From: an uncultured Eubacteriaceae bacterium | GTDB lineage: Bacteria; Bacillota; Clostridia; Lachnospirales; CAG-274 | DNA length: 64,000 nucleotides | Reading direction: 5' to 3' | Assembly: GCA_947167715.1 (NCBI GenBank) | Contig: CAMVJD010000004.1 | Span: 47,052 to 111,051 of the forward strand | In this document: positions 46,004 through 55,238 of the stretch, piece by piece | Layout: every line of letters starts with the position of its first letter | Position numbering within the stretch: the stretch's first letter is position 1 | Made by a program: the position numbers and the translations under genes | Notes under the pieces: model-generated | Databases searched by the model: none | Seen by the model: the letters and a program-made list of their open reading frames with translations, nothing else | What the model was told of the DNA's origin: nothing

Positions 46004-46032
46004 TTGACAAACCGATAACTAAATGCTACAAT
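46004..46032 (+). promoter_or_regulatory. Promoter of the DUF177-rpmF operon
   Basis: TTGACA (46004-46009) and TACAAT (46027-46032) with a 17-base spacer, 67 bases before the first ATG. Confidence 0.75.
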
Positions 46033-46099
46033 AATATTTGATGTGTTGTTTGGTAAAGTCAAGTGATTTTACTTAACACGACGGGACAGAGGTAATTAT

Positions 46100-46564
46100 A
46101 TGCTTTTGGATGTTAAGGAACTCGCCTTGGGCGATCGTAAAGAGTTTGATTTTAATAACGAGCTTTCGGTCGGCGGCGTGCCGTGCAGTACCCACACAAG
46201 CGGCACTGTTGTACACACCGAGGAGGGTTATGCCGTAACAGGCAGGATAGAGGCGGTTTTAACGCTTGCGTGTGACCGCTGCCTTGACAGCTTTTCCAAA
46301 AATATCGTGTGTGCGCTTGACGAAGTGTACTCAAACGATATAAACGAGGAAAAGGAATACCGCAGCTACGAGGATAAGGTGCTTGACCTTACTGACGCGG
46401 TCGCGGGGGCTGTAATGCTTGAAATGCCGTTAAAGGCCTTGTGTTCCGAAAATTGTAAGGGATTATGCTTTAAATGCGGCCAAAACCTTAATAAGGGCGA
46501 ATGCGGCTGCGACAGGGGCTATGTTAATCCCGCATTTGACGGTCTTATGGACCTATTCAAGTAA
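46100..46564 (+). CDS. DUF177 (YceD) family protein
   Basis: The 154-residue protein has the YceD form: an N-terminal strand-rich half with a CDRCLDSF motif and a C-terminal Cys cluster SENCKGLCFKCGQNLNKGEC. YceD proteins are conserved upstream of rpmF and are implicated in 23S rRNA or ribosome metabolism. GACAGAGG precedes the ATG by ten bases. The link to rpmF 82 bases later is the usual neighbour relation. Confidence 0.94.
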   Translation: MLLDVKELALGDRKEFDFNNELSVGGVPCSTHTSGTVVHTEEGYAVTGRIEAVLTLACDRCLDSFSKNIVCALDEVYSNDINEEKEYRSYEDKVLDLTDAVAGAVMLEMPLKALCSENCKGLCFKCGQNLNKGECGCDRGYVNPAFDGLMDLFK

Positions 46565-46646
46565 ACGAAGGAAACACCGGTTAAATAATTTTGGTATTCT
46601 ATTGATCGGTGCTTAATTAACATTTTTTACGGGAGGTGTAAACCAA

Positions 46647-46829
46647 ATGTCTATATGTCCTAAGGGCAGAATGTCAAAGTCCAAGAGAGATAAGAGAAAG
46701 GCTCAGAGCTGGCAGATCGCTACACCTACATTGGTGGCTTGCAGCAAGTGCGGCGCTTTAATGAGACCTCACAGAGTTTGTAAGGAATGTGGTTCCTACA
46801 ACAAGAGAACTGTAGTAGCAGTTGACTGA
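46647..46829 (+). CDS. rpmF: 50S ribosomal protein L32
   Basis: The 60-residue protein has the basic start PKGRMSKSKRDKRKAQ and a zinc-ribbon with two Cys pairs, ACSKCGALMRPHRVCKECG. It is the zinc-containing form of L32. GGGAGG precedes the ATG by about nine bases. A terminator follows. Confidence 0.97.
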   Translation: MSICPKGRMSKSKRDKRKAQSWQIATPTLVACSKCGALMRPHRVCKECGSYNKRTVVAVD

Positions 46830-46862
46830 TCTTTTTAAGATATTTTGCAAAGTAACTTAAAC

Positions 46863-46889
46863 GGGGACCGATATTCGGTCCCTATTTTT
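46863..46889 (+). terminator. Terminator of rpmF
   Basis: Stem ggggaccga/tcggtccc with a short loop and T tail. Confidence 0.88.
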
Positions 46890-46952
46890 GACTGTATTCC
46901 GTAAAAAGGGTATAAATGGTGAGTAATGCAGTAAATTGTAAGTTTTATGATA

Positions 46953-46981
46953 TTGACAAATAGTATAAATAGTGTTATTAT
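46953..46981 (+). promoter_or_regulatory. Promoter of the candidate antisense RNA
   Basis: TTGACA (46953-46958) and TATTAT (46976-46981), 17-base spacer. No reading frame with a ribosome binding site follows; a terminator lies about 95 bases downstream. Confidence 0.7.
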
Positions 46982-46987
46982 TGATAT

Positions 46988-47085
46988 AGAAAGAGAAAGC
47001 ACCGCCAATAGACGGTTCGTTCCCATTATGTAAGCAAAAATAATCGCCTCAAGTTTGGTCGCAGAGGGCGATTATTTTCTTTTTA
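46988..47085 (+). ncRNA. Candidate antisense RNA (type I antitoxin)
   Basis: From the predicted start near 46988 to the T run after the hairpin aataatcgcc/gggcgattatt (47039-47076), about 98 bases would be transcribed. The RNA runs convergent to, and overlaps by about 50 bases, the 3' end of the small hydrophobic peptide mRNA on the minus strand. This tail-to-tail layout with a shared terminator is the one known for RatA/TxpA and related type I systems. Expression has not been shown. Confidence 0.6.
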
Positions 47086-47158
47086 CGCCTAAAGCAAAGC
47101 CGAGTGCAAACATAGTTGCACCATAGCTTAATACAGTGATCAAATCTGCTACGCTCAT
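47072..47158 (-). CDS. 28-residue hydrophobic peptide, probable type I toxin (holin-like)
   Basis: The peptide begins MSVADLITVLSYGAT, continues with a hydrophobic stretch MFALGFALG and ends with the basic tail VKRK. A short N-terminal segment, one membrane helix and a basic C-terminus match the small holin-like toxins that damage the membrane. A very strong GGGAGGGG site lies seven bases before the ATG. The promoter at 47290-47318 leaves an untranslated leader of about 125 bases, a feature of type I toxin mRNAs. The stop codon is inside the terminator region shared with the antisense RNA. Confidence 0.7.
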   Translation of the reverse strand: MSVADLITVLSYGATMFALGFALGVKRK

Positions 47159-47289
47159 CAGCAACCCCTCCCTTCCGTTTCGGATTGCCGTTTTTCAGGC
47201 TCACGTTCACGTTGGTTACGGGGAATAAACCGCCTACTGTTTATAAAACCGAATATGTCTATAAAATGCGATGCTTCCTCCAAGGGTAG

Positions 47290-47318
47290 ATTATATCATA
47301 ATATTTGTACTATGTAAA
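47290..47318 (-). promoter_or_regulatory. Promoter of the small toxin gene
   Basis: Minus strand TTTACA (47318-47313), 17-base spacer, TATAAT (47295-47290), preceded by TGA as in extended -10 promoters. Confidence 0.7.
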
Positions 47319-47405
47319 ATTAAATTTTTGTTACAAACAGCTGTAGTGAATTGAACGTTTCCCGATTATATTTGCGGAAAATTTAAGGAATAAGGAGGCA
47401 GTTAT

Positions 47406-47813
47406 ATGGTACAGATTGGACGAATGGGATATTATGCCATTAGTATGTTTGCGCCTGTTTTGGTGTGTATGCTTATTGCGCTTTTTACGCCGAAAAGTGC
47501 TATGCGTGCGGTCATAACGGCGGCGGTATGCATTATATTGTTATGGTTTGGTGTGATAAGGCCGATAAGTATGTTTTGCGCAGACGCATCGGCTGTTAAT
47601 ATGTACGTCAGGGCGAATACACAGGGCAGCTCGGGGGTGACACTGATAGACCTTATTGTCGTTTTGAAGAACTATCCCGCTTTAAGACATACCGTGTTTG
47701 AAACATGGGCGTTGTTTTTTGTAAATGCGCTTATAAAAGCGGGCTTCGCTGCCGTTTGTATGCTTGTGGTATACAGTATTAAAAGCCTGTTTACCAAAAA
47801 AAGCGAGGAATAG
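47406..47813 (+). CDS. Hypothetical membrane protein, 135 residues
   Basis: Three hydrophobic segments (about residues 9-27, 33-53 and 103-124) surround a polar loop with ANTQGSSGVTLIDLI. No family recognised. TAAGGAGG lies nine bases before the ATG. Its stop codon TAG is directly followed by mobile element copy 3, so the original downstream sequence was the 3' end of the convergent protease gene. Confidence 0.65.
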   Translation: MVQIGRMGYYAISMFAPVLVCMLIALFTPKSAMRAVITAAVCIILLWFGVIRPISMFCADASAVNMYVRANTQGSSGVTLIDLIVVLKNYPALRHTVFETWALFFVNALIKAGFAAVCMLVVYSIKSLFTKKSEE

Positions 47814-48170
47814 GTCAATGATATTCGTATTCCGCAGAAATAAATTTCTGCTACATAAGCCGAAACGCGCGACTTAGTCGGGATTTGCTAAAGCAAACCC
47901 GATCCCCTTCGGGGATTGCACTCGGCTTTAGCCGAGGCAACATAGCGTACAGGCTCATCCTCTGTAGGCTATACACGCCTTTGGCGTGTTACGCCATAAC
48001 TCATAACCAACGGAATTGCAAGCAATTCCAAATTCAGTGGGAGCTTGGACATTGCACCGCAAAGATAGATGCGGACCGGCTTTGCCGGGCTTTTGCGCAG
48101 CAAAAGTGCTGACCTACTGAATTTTAAGTAAGCACCCCCGCTTTAGAAGCAGGGGGACTTCCTTAGTTTG
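47814..48170 (-). mobile_element. Palindrome-rich non-autonomous element, copy 3 (357 bp, reverse orientation)
   Basis: On the minus strand it starts caaactaaggaag after TTTAA (the TAA being the stop codon of the protease gene) and ends gaatatcattgac before the TAG stop of the membrane protein gene. It contains all modules of copy 1 plus two more: an insertion with cttttgctgcgcaaaag inside the cagtaggt/gctcccactg hairpin, and a block with cggctaaagccg, atccccgaaggggat and gggtttgctttagcaaatccc. It encodes no protein. Confidence 0.88.
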
Positions 48171-48974
48171 TTAAATTTCGTTCAGTACCGTCCCGAGCGT
48201 ACCCTTTATCCCCTTTGTCATTACATAGCTTAAAAGCCGTTCCTCGGTCAGCTTGAATATATCGTTATTTTTACGCACATAAATTATTGAGTAATGGTCC
48301 CAGCCAAGGCGATAAAGCACGGCCTTTATATCCATTTTTTCGCTTGCGGCCATACTTCTTACGGGCATTATTTTATTGTCGTTTTTATTTATTACGGTCT
48401 TATAAAAGCTGTAGGTCATATTTACGGTATTGGCCTTATTAAAGCGGTAAAAATATATCCCAAGGCACAAAAGGCTTAAATTGGGCGGGTAGAGTATAAG
48501 CTGGGTCAGTCCCGCCGAAATAAGCATTATGCTAAGGCCTATGCTTAACCTTACCGATATAAGGTTGCCGCGCAGTACGCCTATAAAATAGCTTATCAAA
48601 TAATGAAAAATTTTGCCGCCGTCAAGGGGGTAGAGGGGCAGCAGGTTAAAAAGTGCTATAACAAGGTTGGTCTGCCGCAGTATACCGCCGCAGAACGGAC
48701 AAAGCGCAAGGTTGAACAAGGGCCCCGCAAGGGCAATCAAAATGCGCTTTGTGATATGCAGCTGTTCAAGGGCGGGCATATCCGCATAAGCACCTATGGG
48801 CGTTATTATTATGCGTTTTGTTTTTATACCCCACAGCATAGCCGTGAAAATATGACAGCACTCGTGCAGGATGACCAGCAAAAACACGGTCAGGAAATAT
48901 TTTAATATGTTTAATTTAAAGCAAAAAGCCGCCACAACAAAAAATGACGGCTTTATTTTTATTTTAGGGAACAT
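48171..48974 (-). CDS. Site-2 protease, SpoIVFB-like (M50)
   Basis: The 267-residue membrane protease has the zinc motif HECCH at residues 37-41 within a membrane segment and the second metal ligand motif FNLLPLYPLDGGK at about 112-124, both diagnostic of S2P/M50 enzymes. A C-terminal domain of about 70 residues resembles the CBS-like region of SpoIVFB (DHYSIIYVRKNNDIFKLTEE). In spore formers this enzyme cuts pro-sigma-K in the mother cell. It lies seven bases after a SpoIVFA-like gene, as in B. subtilis. TTGAGGC precedes the ATG. Confidence 0.9.
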   Translation of the reverse strand: MFPKIKIKPSFFVVAAFCFKLNILKYFLTVFLLVILHECCHIFTAMLWGIKTKRIIITPIGAYADMPALEQLHITKRILIALAGPLFNLALCPFCGGILRQTNLVIALFNLLPLYPLDGGKIFHYLISYFIGVLRGNLISVRLSIGLSIMLISAGLTQLILYPPNLSLLCLGIYFYRFNKANTVNMTYSFYKTVINKNDNKIMPVRSMAASEKMDIKAVLYRLGWDHYSIIYVRKNNDIFKLTEERLLSYVMTKGIKGTLGTVLNEI

Positions 48975-48981
48975 AGCTGCC

Positions 48982-49407
48982 TCAAAAATCCGAAATTATT
49001 AGGGAAGGGTCAATAAGCTTATCTCCTTCGTACAGCTCAAAATGCAGGTGCGGCCCCGTGGATTGTCCCGTATTGCCCGAAAGTGCGGCGGGCTGCCCCT
49101 GCGAAATTTTATCCCCTTTATTTAAAAGTATTTTGTTTAAATGCCCGTAAAGGCAGGCGTAGTTCTCGCCCTGTATTTTTATAAAATAGCCGTAGCTATC
49201 GGAATAGCCGCAGTCGGCCACATATCCGTCAATGCAGGCGCAGACGGGCGTATTTTTGGCAACGGCGATATCTATGCCCTTGTGCAGCTCGCTTTTGCCC
49301 GTGACAGGGTTTACGCGGCTGCCGAAAACATCACTTACAACAGGCTCACTTACGGGGCTTATAACGGGCTGACAGGTGGTCGCTTCGGTCGTTTCCTCAA
49401 CGGTCAC
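48982..49407 (-). CDS. SpoIVFA-like protein, C-terminal LytM/M23 part (displaced frame)
   Basis: This 141-residue frame is an M23 peptidase-type domain: SELHKGIDIAVAKNTPVCA with the first His and Asp ligands, YACLYGHLNKILLNKGD, and STGPHLHFELYEGDK with the HxH pair. It has no signal or membrane anchor of its own. The start would be GTG overlapping the stop of the upstream frame (GTGA). Because the upstream frame supplies a membrane anchor, the two look like halves of one SpoIVFA/SpoIIQ-type protein divided at a run of nine A (49412-49420). One extra A, or slippage by RNA polymerase, would fuse them. Confidence 0.8.
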   Translation of the reverse strand: MTVEETTEATTCQPVISPVSEPVVSDVFGSRVNPVTGKSELHKGIDIAVAKNTPVCACIDGYVADCGYSDSYGYFIKIQGENYACLYGHLNKILLNKGDKISQGQPAALSGNTGQSTGPHLHFELYEGDKLIDPSLIISDF

Positions 49408-49781
49408 GGCGTTTTTTTTTGCGCGTTTTCGTAGGCACTTTCCTGTGCATGCATCTGCGCTATAAGCTCTTCGTCCATTGTTATCGGAGGCTTTTCACCC
49501 GCAAATACCGATATCCCACCGTCATTTTTAAACTGCGATATGATTGCGGCCGCATCTGCCCTTATATTGTCGGCATCCGCGCTTACGGTCACAAGCTGCT
49601 TTACCCTGTCCACAAATACATTTGTTATGTCCAGGTCTATTATTTTTGCGCATAATACGGTAACGCCCACCGCAAGCGCCATATTAAGCTTAAGCATGAA
49701 CATGCCTTGTTTTTTCTGCTTTGGCATACGTTTTTTTGCGCGTATTTGATTTCTTCGTTCAATATAATCGTATTCTTCCAT
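49404..49781 (-). CDS. SpoIVFA-like protein, N-terminal anchor part
   Basis: The 125-residue frame has a basic cytoplasmic start (about residues 1-25), one membrane segment (LNMALAVGVTVLCAKIIDLD, about 32-51) and a helical stalk ending ESAYENAQKKTP before TGA. This is the layout of SpoIVFA, which anchors and restrains SpoIVFB. The reading leaves frame at the nine-A run where AQKKT would become AQKKNAVTVEE in the neighbouring frame. GGAGGAAAAT precedes the ATG. It can be a damaged gene, an assembly error, or a gene using transcript slippage. Confidence 0.75.
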   Translation of the reverse strand: MEEYDYIERRNQIRAKKRMPKQKKQGMFMLKLNMALAVGVTVLCAKIIDLDITNVFVDRVKQLVTVSADADNIRADAAAIISQFKNDGGISVFAGEKPPITMDEELIAQMHAQESAYENAQKKTP

Positions 49782-49888
49782 ATTTTCCTCCCCGGGTATT
49801 TTATATTTATAATTGTATGCGCCAAATAAACCGATAATGTATATTTTGTTTTCATACGGGAATAATTGTTAAGAAAACAGTATTCGGG

Positions 49889-51508
49889 GTGATGCTTATG
49901 TACAAAATAAAAAATACTGCGGCACAAATGATGATATGCTCTGCTTGTCTGGGAGTGATATTTTTGCCGCGTATGGCGATGCTTGACCGTGAAAATGCTC
50001 TGGCAGGAGCGGCGGGCGGTGTCGGTGCGGCGCTTTTTGTGCCTCTGCTTGCGAAATATATGCGCGCGGGAAATAAAACGGTATATTTATTGCTCTTTTG
50101 CGAAAGTATATTTGTGGGCGGAATGTTTTTAAGGATATTTTCGGAGCTTATCCATACTGTACTTTTGCCAGAATACGGCTTTGCGGCAGCTGCGGCTCCA
50201 ATGTCGGCGGCTGTGCTTTACGGCGCCGAAAAAGATGGGGCAGCGGCAAGGTTGGCTGCGCTTTGTGCGCCCATACTGATGCTTGCGGTGCTTTTGTGCT
50301 TTTTTCCCGCGGCAAAGGATATGGATATATATAATGTAGATATTTTTCCGACAATACCGTTTAAGGCTGCCGGAAATGCGGTACGTTCGTGTGCTGTTCT
50401 GGCATTTCCCGCAATTATGTTTTATACGGGGGAAAGGGATGCAAAAGGCGGCGTTTTTGCCGTTGCCGTGGCAGGAGCGGCGGCGCTGGCCGCAATTTTT
50501 ATATGGCTGTCAAGGTTTAATTATATAACCGAACAGCCCGTGCTTGACCTTATGTACGCGGGAGACAGCGCATCGTCGTTTATAAGGCGGCAAGAAGGCC
50601 TTATTTTGGGGATAGTGACCGTATCCGCATATTTTGTACTTGACGGCTTGCTTAAATGTGCTGCGGTGTCCGCGGGGATGTTTGCAAATATACCCAAAAA
50701 AACGGTTTTCTGTTCGCTGCTTATGCTTTTGGCCGCCTTTGTGCCGACGAATGCGGCTGCTGCGGAAAACTGGTTTAATAAGGCTGTATTGGCGGGCGGC
50801 GCACTTTTCCTGCTGATCATACCCGTGACCGAATTGCTTGCGGAGCGTTTTAGAACGGGAAAAACGGTAAAAGGCTTTCTTGCGGTAATAATAATGCTGC
50901 TGCTGTCGGGCTGCGCGGGAAAAGATCCGGAAAAACGCGAGTACGCTCTGGAGCTTTTTGTGCATGGTGACCGCAGCATATCCGTGGGAGCGGCAAAGCT
51001 GTCAAAAGACCCGAAGGAAACGGAAAAAAGCATTTTTTACGAGGGCAGGGGAAGCAGCCTTGAAAATGCCGTGCAAAATGCAAATGAAAAAACAGGAGAT
51101 AATATGTATTTCGGACACCTTACGCTTTGTGTTATAGATAAAAAGGCTGTCGGAGAGGAAACCTTAAACGAATTGAGTGCTTTGTTTTTGCATAAGGAGG
51201 AATTTGGCAGGAATGTCTGGATATTGGCGGCGGATGATACAAAAGCGCTGCAAAGGGCAGCGGAGGATGGGCGGGATATAGTCGCTTTTACGGAAAAATA
51301 TTACGGTAAAAATGGAGAATACAACAAAAAAGGCCGCTCACTCGATGTAAACAGGCTTATGTATATGCTGGCATCGGCGGACGGAAATGCGCAGATACCG
51401 CGTGTAAAATGTACGGACCAAGGCCCCGAAATGTCGGGCGGCATACTGGTAAGCAATTATAGTTATGCGGGAGATATATCCCGTGAAAAATTTTTGGCTT
51501 TGCAATGA
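49889..51508 (+). CDS. Germination protein: GerAB-like permease fused to a GerAC-like lipoprotein domain
   Basis: The 539-residue protein has about ten membrane segments in residues 10-330, with the N-terminal MMICSACLGVIFLPRMAML and the FNYITEQPVLDLM loop typical of the GerAB/spore-germination permease family (APC fold). The frame then continues without a stop into FLAVIIMLLLSGCAGKD, a lipoprotein signal with Cys342, and a 200-residue region (YFGHLTLCVIDKKAVGEE) like the first domain of GerAC. Normally these are two genes. GGGGTGATGCTT is the start region; MMLM or the second ATG at 49898 may be used. It is divergent to the SpoIVFA-like gene. Confidence 0.85.
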   Translation: MMLMYKIKNTAAQMMICSACLGVIFLPRMAMLDRENALAGAAGGVGAALFVPLLAKYMRAGNKTVYLLLFCESIFVGGMFLRIFSELIHTVLLPEYGFAAAAAPMSAAVLYGAEKDGAAARLAALCAPILMLAVLLCFFPAAKDMDIYNVDIFPTIPFKAAGNAVRSCAVLAFPAIMFYTGERDAKGGVFAVAVAGAAALAAIFIWLSRFNYITEQPVLDLMYAGDSASSFIRRQEGLILGIVTVSAYFVLDGLLKCAAVSAGMFANIPKKTVFCSLLMLLAAFVPTNAAAAENWFNKAVLAGGALFLLIIPVTELLAERFRTGKTVKGFLAVIIMLLLSGCAGKDPEKREYALELFVHGDRSISVGAAKLSKDPKETEKSIFYEGRGSSLENAVQNANEKTGDNMYFGHLTLCVIDKKAVGEETLNELSALFLHKEEFGRNVWILAADDTKALQRAAEDGRDIVAFTEKYYGKNGEYNKKGRSLDVNRLMYMLASADGNAQIPRVKCTDQGPEMSGGILVSNYSYAGDISREKFLALQ

Positions 51509-51520
51509 AAGGAAATTAAA

Positions 51521-51769
51521 ATGAAAAATATATTTAAAAATGCTGTTAACAGAAAAAAATTTGATAAGGCAATACTTGCGGTCTCGTGGGCGGCGGCCTT
51601 TGCCATGCTTTTGCCCCTGTGCGATAACAAAAGCGCGGCATCACAGCGCGCGCAAAAACTTATAAGCGGGGAAAACTGCTATTTTGTAACGTCTTATATA
51701 AGGGATGCAAGCCTTGAATGGAAAAGCATTGAGATATTGGAAAAAATAAAAGACAACTTAAAAAAATAA
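51521..51769 (+). CDS. Small hypothetical protein after the germination gene
   Basis: The 82-residue protein has one hydrophobic segment (about residues 17-33, AILAVSWAAAFAMLLPL), then a short outer domain with SGENCYFVTSYIRDASLEW. AAAGGAA precedes the ATG, and it starts 12 bases after the germination gene, so it probably belongs to the same operon and might be an accessory germination or spore-membrane protein. No family recognised. Confidence 0.6.
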   Translation: MKNIFKNAVNRKKFDKAILAVSWAAAFAMLLPLCDNKSAASQRAQKLISGENCYFVTSYIRDASLEWKSIEILEKIKDNLKK

Positions 51770-51782
51770 TTTTACAAAGGTA

Positions 51783-51811
51783 TTGACAATTTTGTATTTT
51801 GGTTATATAAT
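51783..51811 (+). promoter_or_regulatory. Promoter of the str operon
   Basis: TTGACA (51783-51788) and TATAAT (51806-51811), 17-base spacer, 84 bases before rpsL. Confidence 0.82.
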
Positions 51812-51894
51812 AATCGAGTATGCGTTAAATTATGTTAATTAAAATTATCCGCATGCAATGGCAGAAAAAAATACACAATTAAGGAGGTGCAATC

Positions 51895-52311
51895 ATGCCA
51901 ACATTTAACCAGTTAGTAAGAAAGGGCAGAGAGACAAAGGTTACAAAGTCTACAGCCCCCGCTTTACAGAAGGGTCTTAACACTCTTAAGAGAAAGCAGA
52001 CAGATGTAAGCTCACCCCAGAAGAGAGGTGTATGTACATCCGTTAAAACTGCTACACCTAAAAAGCCTAACTCGGCTTTAAGAAAGATCGCCAGAGTTCG
52101 TCTTTCAAACGGCATCGAAGTAACAGCATATATCCCCGGTGAAGGTCACAACCTTCAGGAGCATAGCGTTGTTCTTTTAAGAGGCGGACGTGTTAAGGAC
52201 GTACCCGGTGTACGTTACCACATCATCAGAGGTACACTTGATACAGCAGGTGTTGCCGACAGAAAGCAGGCTCGCTCCAAGTACGGCGCTAAGCGTGCAA
52301 AGAAGAAATAA
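51895..52311 (+). CDS. rpsL: 30S ribosomal protein S12
   Basis: The 138-residue decoding-centre protein starts [13 protein letters not shown] and contains the [20 protein letters not shown] segment, with Lys at the site where streptomycin-resistance changes occur (KKPNSA; wild type), and [27 protein letters not shown] precedes the ATG by eight bases. First gene of rpsL-rpsG-fusA-tuf. Confidence 0.98.
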   Translation: MPTFNQLVRKGRETKVTKSTAPALQKGLNTLKRKQTDVSSPQKRGVCTSVKTATPKKPNSALRKIARVRLSNGIEVTAYIPGEGHNLQEHSVVLLRGGRVKDVPGVRYHIIRGTLDTAGVADRKQARSKYGAKRAKKK

Positions 52312-52441
52312 GATTTAAAAATCTTGTTTCTTGGCTTTGGTCTTATGACCGATTGTGCCTAAGTATTTAATCTGTTATTGCAGAAGCAGTACTCGGGCAT
52401 GAACAGGAGCGGCATAAAATGCTCGTTCCAAGTACCGTTGA

Positions 52442-52945
<504 letters not shown>

Positions 52946-52960
52946 TAGGAGGAATTCGAT

Positions 52961-55081
52961 ATGTCAGATAGAGCTTTCCCATTGGAAAGAACGCGTAATA
53001 TTGGTATCATGGCGCATATCGATGCAGGTAAGACTACTCTTACCGAGCGTATTCTTTTCTATACAGGTAAGACTTATAAAATCGGTGATACCCATGAAGG
53101 TACTGCTCAGATGGACTGGATGGAGCAGGAGCAGGAAAGAGGTATTACAATTACATCTGCCGCTACAACAACACAGTGGCAGATAGGCCATGGCACACCC
53201 GAAGCGGGTCCCATGCACCGCATAAATATTATCGATACCCCCGGTCACGTTGACTTTACCGTAGAGGTTGAGCGTTCACTTCGTGTACTTGACGGTTCGG
53301 TAGCGGTATTTGACGCCAAGGGCGGCGTTGAGCCTCAGTCCGAAACAGTTTGGAGACAGGCTGAAAGATATCACGTTCCCAGAATGTGTTTTGTAAACAA
53401 AATGGATATTATGGGTGCTGATTTCTATAACTGTCTTGATCAGTTTAAAAACAGATTGGGTGCAAATCCCATTGCTGTACAGCTTCCCATAGGCTCGGAG
53501 GACGACTTTGTCGGCCTTATCGACCTTATGGAAATGAAGGCTTATATCTACAATGATAAGAACGGTACAGATATCGCTGTTACCGACATTCCTTCGGATA
53601 TGGCCGACAAGGCGCAGGAATACAGAGAGAAAATGGTTGAGTCCATTGCAGAGCTTGACGAAAGCTTAATGGATAAGTTCTTTGAAAACGGTGACCTTGA
53701 AATAGATGAAATGAAGGCAGCTTTAAGAAAGGCTTGTATCGCTTGTGAGGCTGTTCCCGTATTCTGTGGCTCCGCTTACAGAAACAAGGGTGTACAGAAG
53801 CTTCTTGACGGCGTACTTGAATATATGCCCGCTCCTACAGATATCCCCGCTATCAAGGGACATGTTCCCGGCGACGAGGAAACAGAGATAGAGAAGCATT
53901 CTTCCGACGAAGAGCCTTTTGCAGCACTTGCATTCAAAATTATGAACGACCCGTTTGTTGGTAAGCTTGCATTCTTCCGTGTTTACTCGGGTGTTCTTGA
54001 ATCGGGTTCATATGTATACAACTCGGTTAAGGGCAAGAGAGAAAGAATCGGCCGTATCCTTCAGATGCACGCAAACGATCGTAAGGAAATAGATAAGGTT
54101 TACGCAGGCGATATCGCTGCTGCTGTAGGTCTTAAGCTTACAACAACAGGTGATACACTTTGCGACGAAAACAACGAGGTTATTCTTGAATCCATGAACT
54201 TCCCCGATCCCGTTATCTCGGTTGCTATCGAGCCCAAGACAAAGGCCGGCAGAGATAAAATGGGTATCGCGCTTGCAAAGCTTGCAGAGGAAGATCCTAC
54301 ATTCAAGACATATACCAACCAGGAAACAGGCGATACGATCATCGCAGGTATGGGTGAACTTCACCTTGAGATCATCGTTGACCGTCTGTTAAGAGAATTT
54401 AAGGTAGAGGCTAATGTCGGCGCACCCCAGGTTGCTTACAGAGAAGCATTCAGAAAGGGCGCAGATGTTGAAAGTAAATACGCTCGTCAGTCGGGTGGTA
54501 AGGGTCAGTACGGTCACTGTAAGGTACGTTTTGAACCTATCGAGGCTAACGAAGAAAAGAGCTACGAGTTTGTAAACGAGGTAGTCGGCGGTGCTATCCC
54601 CAAGGAATACATACCCGCTATCGACGCAGGTATCCAGGAGGCTATGCAGGCAGGTATCGTTGCAGGCTATCCCGTTGTTGGTATCCGTGCTACTGTTTAC
54701 GACGGAAGCTATCATGAAGTTGACTCTTCTGAAATGGCATTCAAGATCGCCGGTTCTATGGCATTCAAGGACGCTATGAGAAAGTCAGACCCTGCATTGC
54801 TTGAACCTGTAATGAAAGTAGATATCACCATCCCCGAGGAATACCTTGGTAACGTAATGGGCGATATCAACAAGAGAAGAGGCCGTATCGAGGGTCAGGA
54901 GCCTATGACAGGCGGTATCATCGTACACAGCTTTGTTCCCCTTTCGGAAATGTTCGGTTATTCGACAGACCTTCGTTCAAACACACAGGGCCGCGGCACA
55001 TATTCTATGGAACTTGACCACTACGAGGCAGTTCCCAAGAGCATCCAGGATAAGGTTGCTGCAGGCAGAGCTTCAAACTGA
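52961..55081 (+). CDS. fusA: Elongation factor G
   Basis: The 706-residue GTPase moves tRNAs and mRNA after peptide bond formation. GTP-binding motifs [47 protein letters not shown] and [10 protein letters not shown] are followed by domains II-V with [20 protein letters not shown] and [26 protein letters not shown] lies about nine bases before the ATG, 15 bases after rpsG. Confidence 0.98.
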   Translation: MSDRAFPLERTRNIGIMAHIDAGKTTLTERILFYTGKTYKIGDTHEGTAQMDWMEQEQERGITITSAATTTQWQIGHGTPEAGPMHRINIIDTPGHVDFTVEVERSLRVLDGSVAVFDAKGGVEPQSETVWRQAERYHVPRMCFVNKMDIMGADFYNCLDQFKNRLGANPIAVQLPIGSEDDFVGLIDLMEMKAYIYNDKNGTDIAVTDIPSDMADKAQEYREKMVESIAELDESLMDKFFENGDLEIDEMKAALRKACIACEAVPVFCGSAYRNKGVQKLLDGVLEYMPAPTDIPAIKGHVPGDEETEIEKHSSDEEPFAALAFKIMNDPFVGKLAFFRVYSGVLESGSYVYNSVKGKRERIGRILQMHANDRKEIDKVYAGDIAAAVGLKLTTTGDTLCDENNEVILESMNFPDPVISVAIEPKTKAGRDKMGIALAKLAEEDPTFKTYTNQETGDTIIAGMGELHLEIIVDRLLREFKVEANVGAPQVAYREAFRKGADVESKYARQSGGKGQYGHCKVRFEPIEANEEKSYEFVNEVVGGAIPKEYIPAIDAGIQEAMQAGIVAGYPVVGIRATVYDGSYHEVDSSEMAFKIAGSMAFKDAMRKSDPALLEPVMKVDITIPEEYLGNVMGDINKRRGRIEGQEPMTGGIIVHSFVPLSEMFGYSTDLRSNTQGRGTYSMELDHYEAVPKSIQDKVAAGRASN

Positions 55082-55127
55082 TTTTAAAATAATATTACAA
55101 AAATTTTTCAATTTTATAAAATTTTTC

Positions 55128-55198
55128 TTGCATTATAGGCAAAAATTGTATATAATGAGTATAGTGACCTTATTGCTGAAAAGCAGTAAGGACTATAC
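55128..55198 (+). promoter_or_regulatory. Promoter and leader hairpin of tuf
   Basis: TTGCAT (55128-55133) and TATAAT (55151-55156) with a 17-base spacer precede a stem-loop gtatagt-gaccttattgct / agcagtaaggactatac closed by GAAA (55159-55198). It lets tuf be expressed apart from fusA; the hairpin at the very 5' end may stabilise the mRNA. Confidence 0.7.
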
Positions 55199-55238
55199 GC
55201 AAGAAAGCAAATTTTATCTTTAAGGAGGAAACTTAGAA

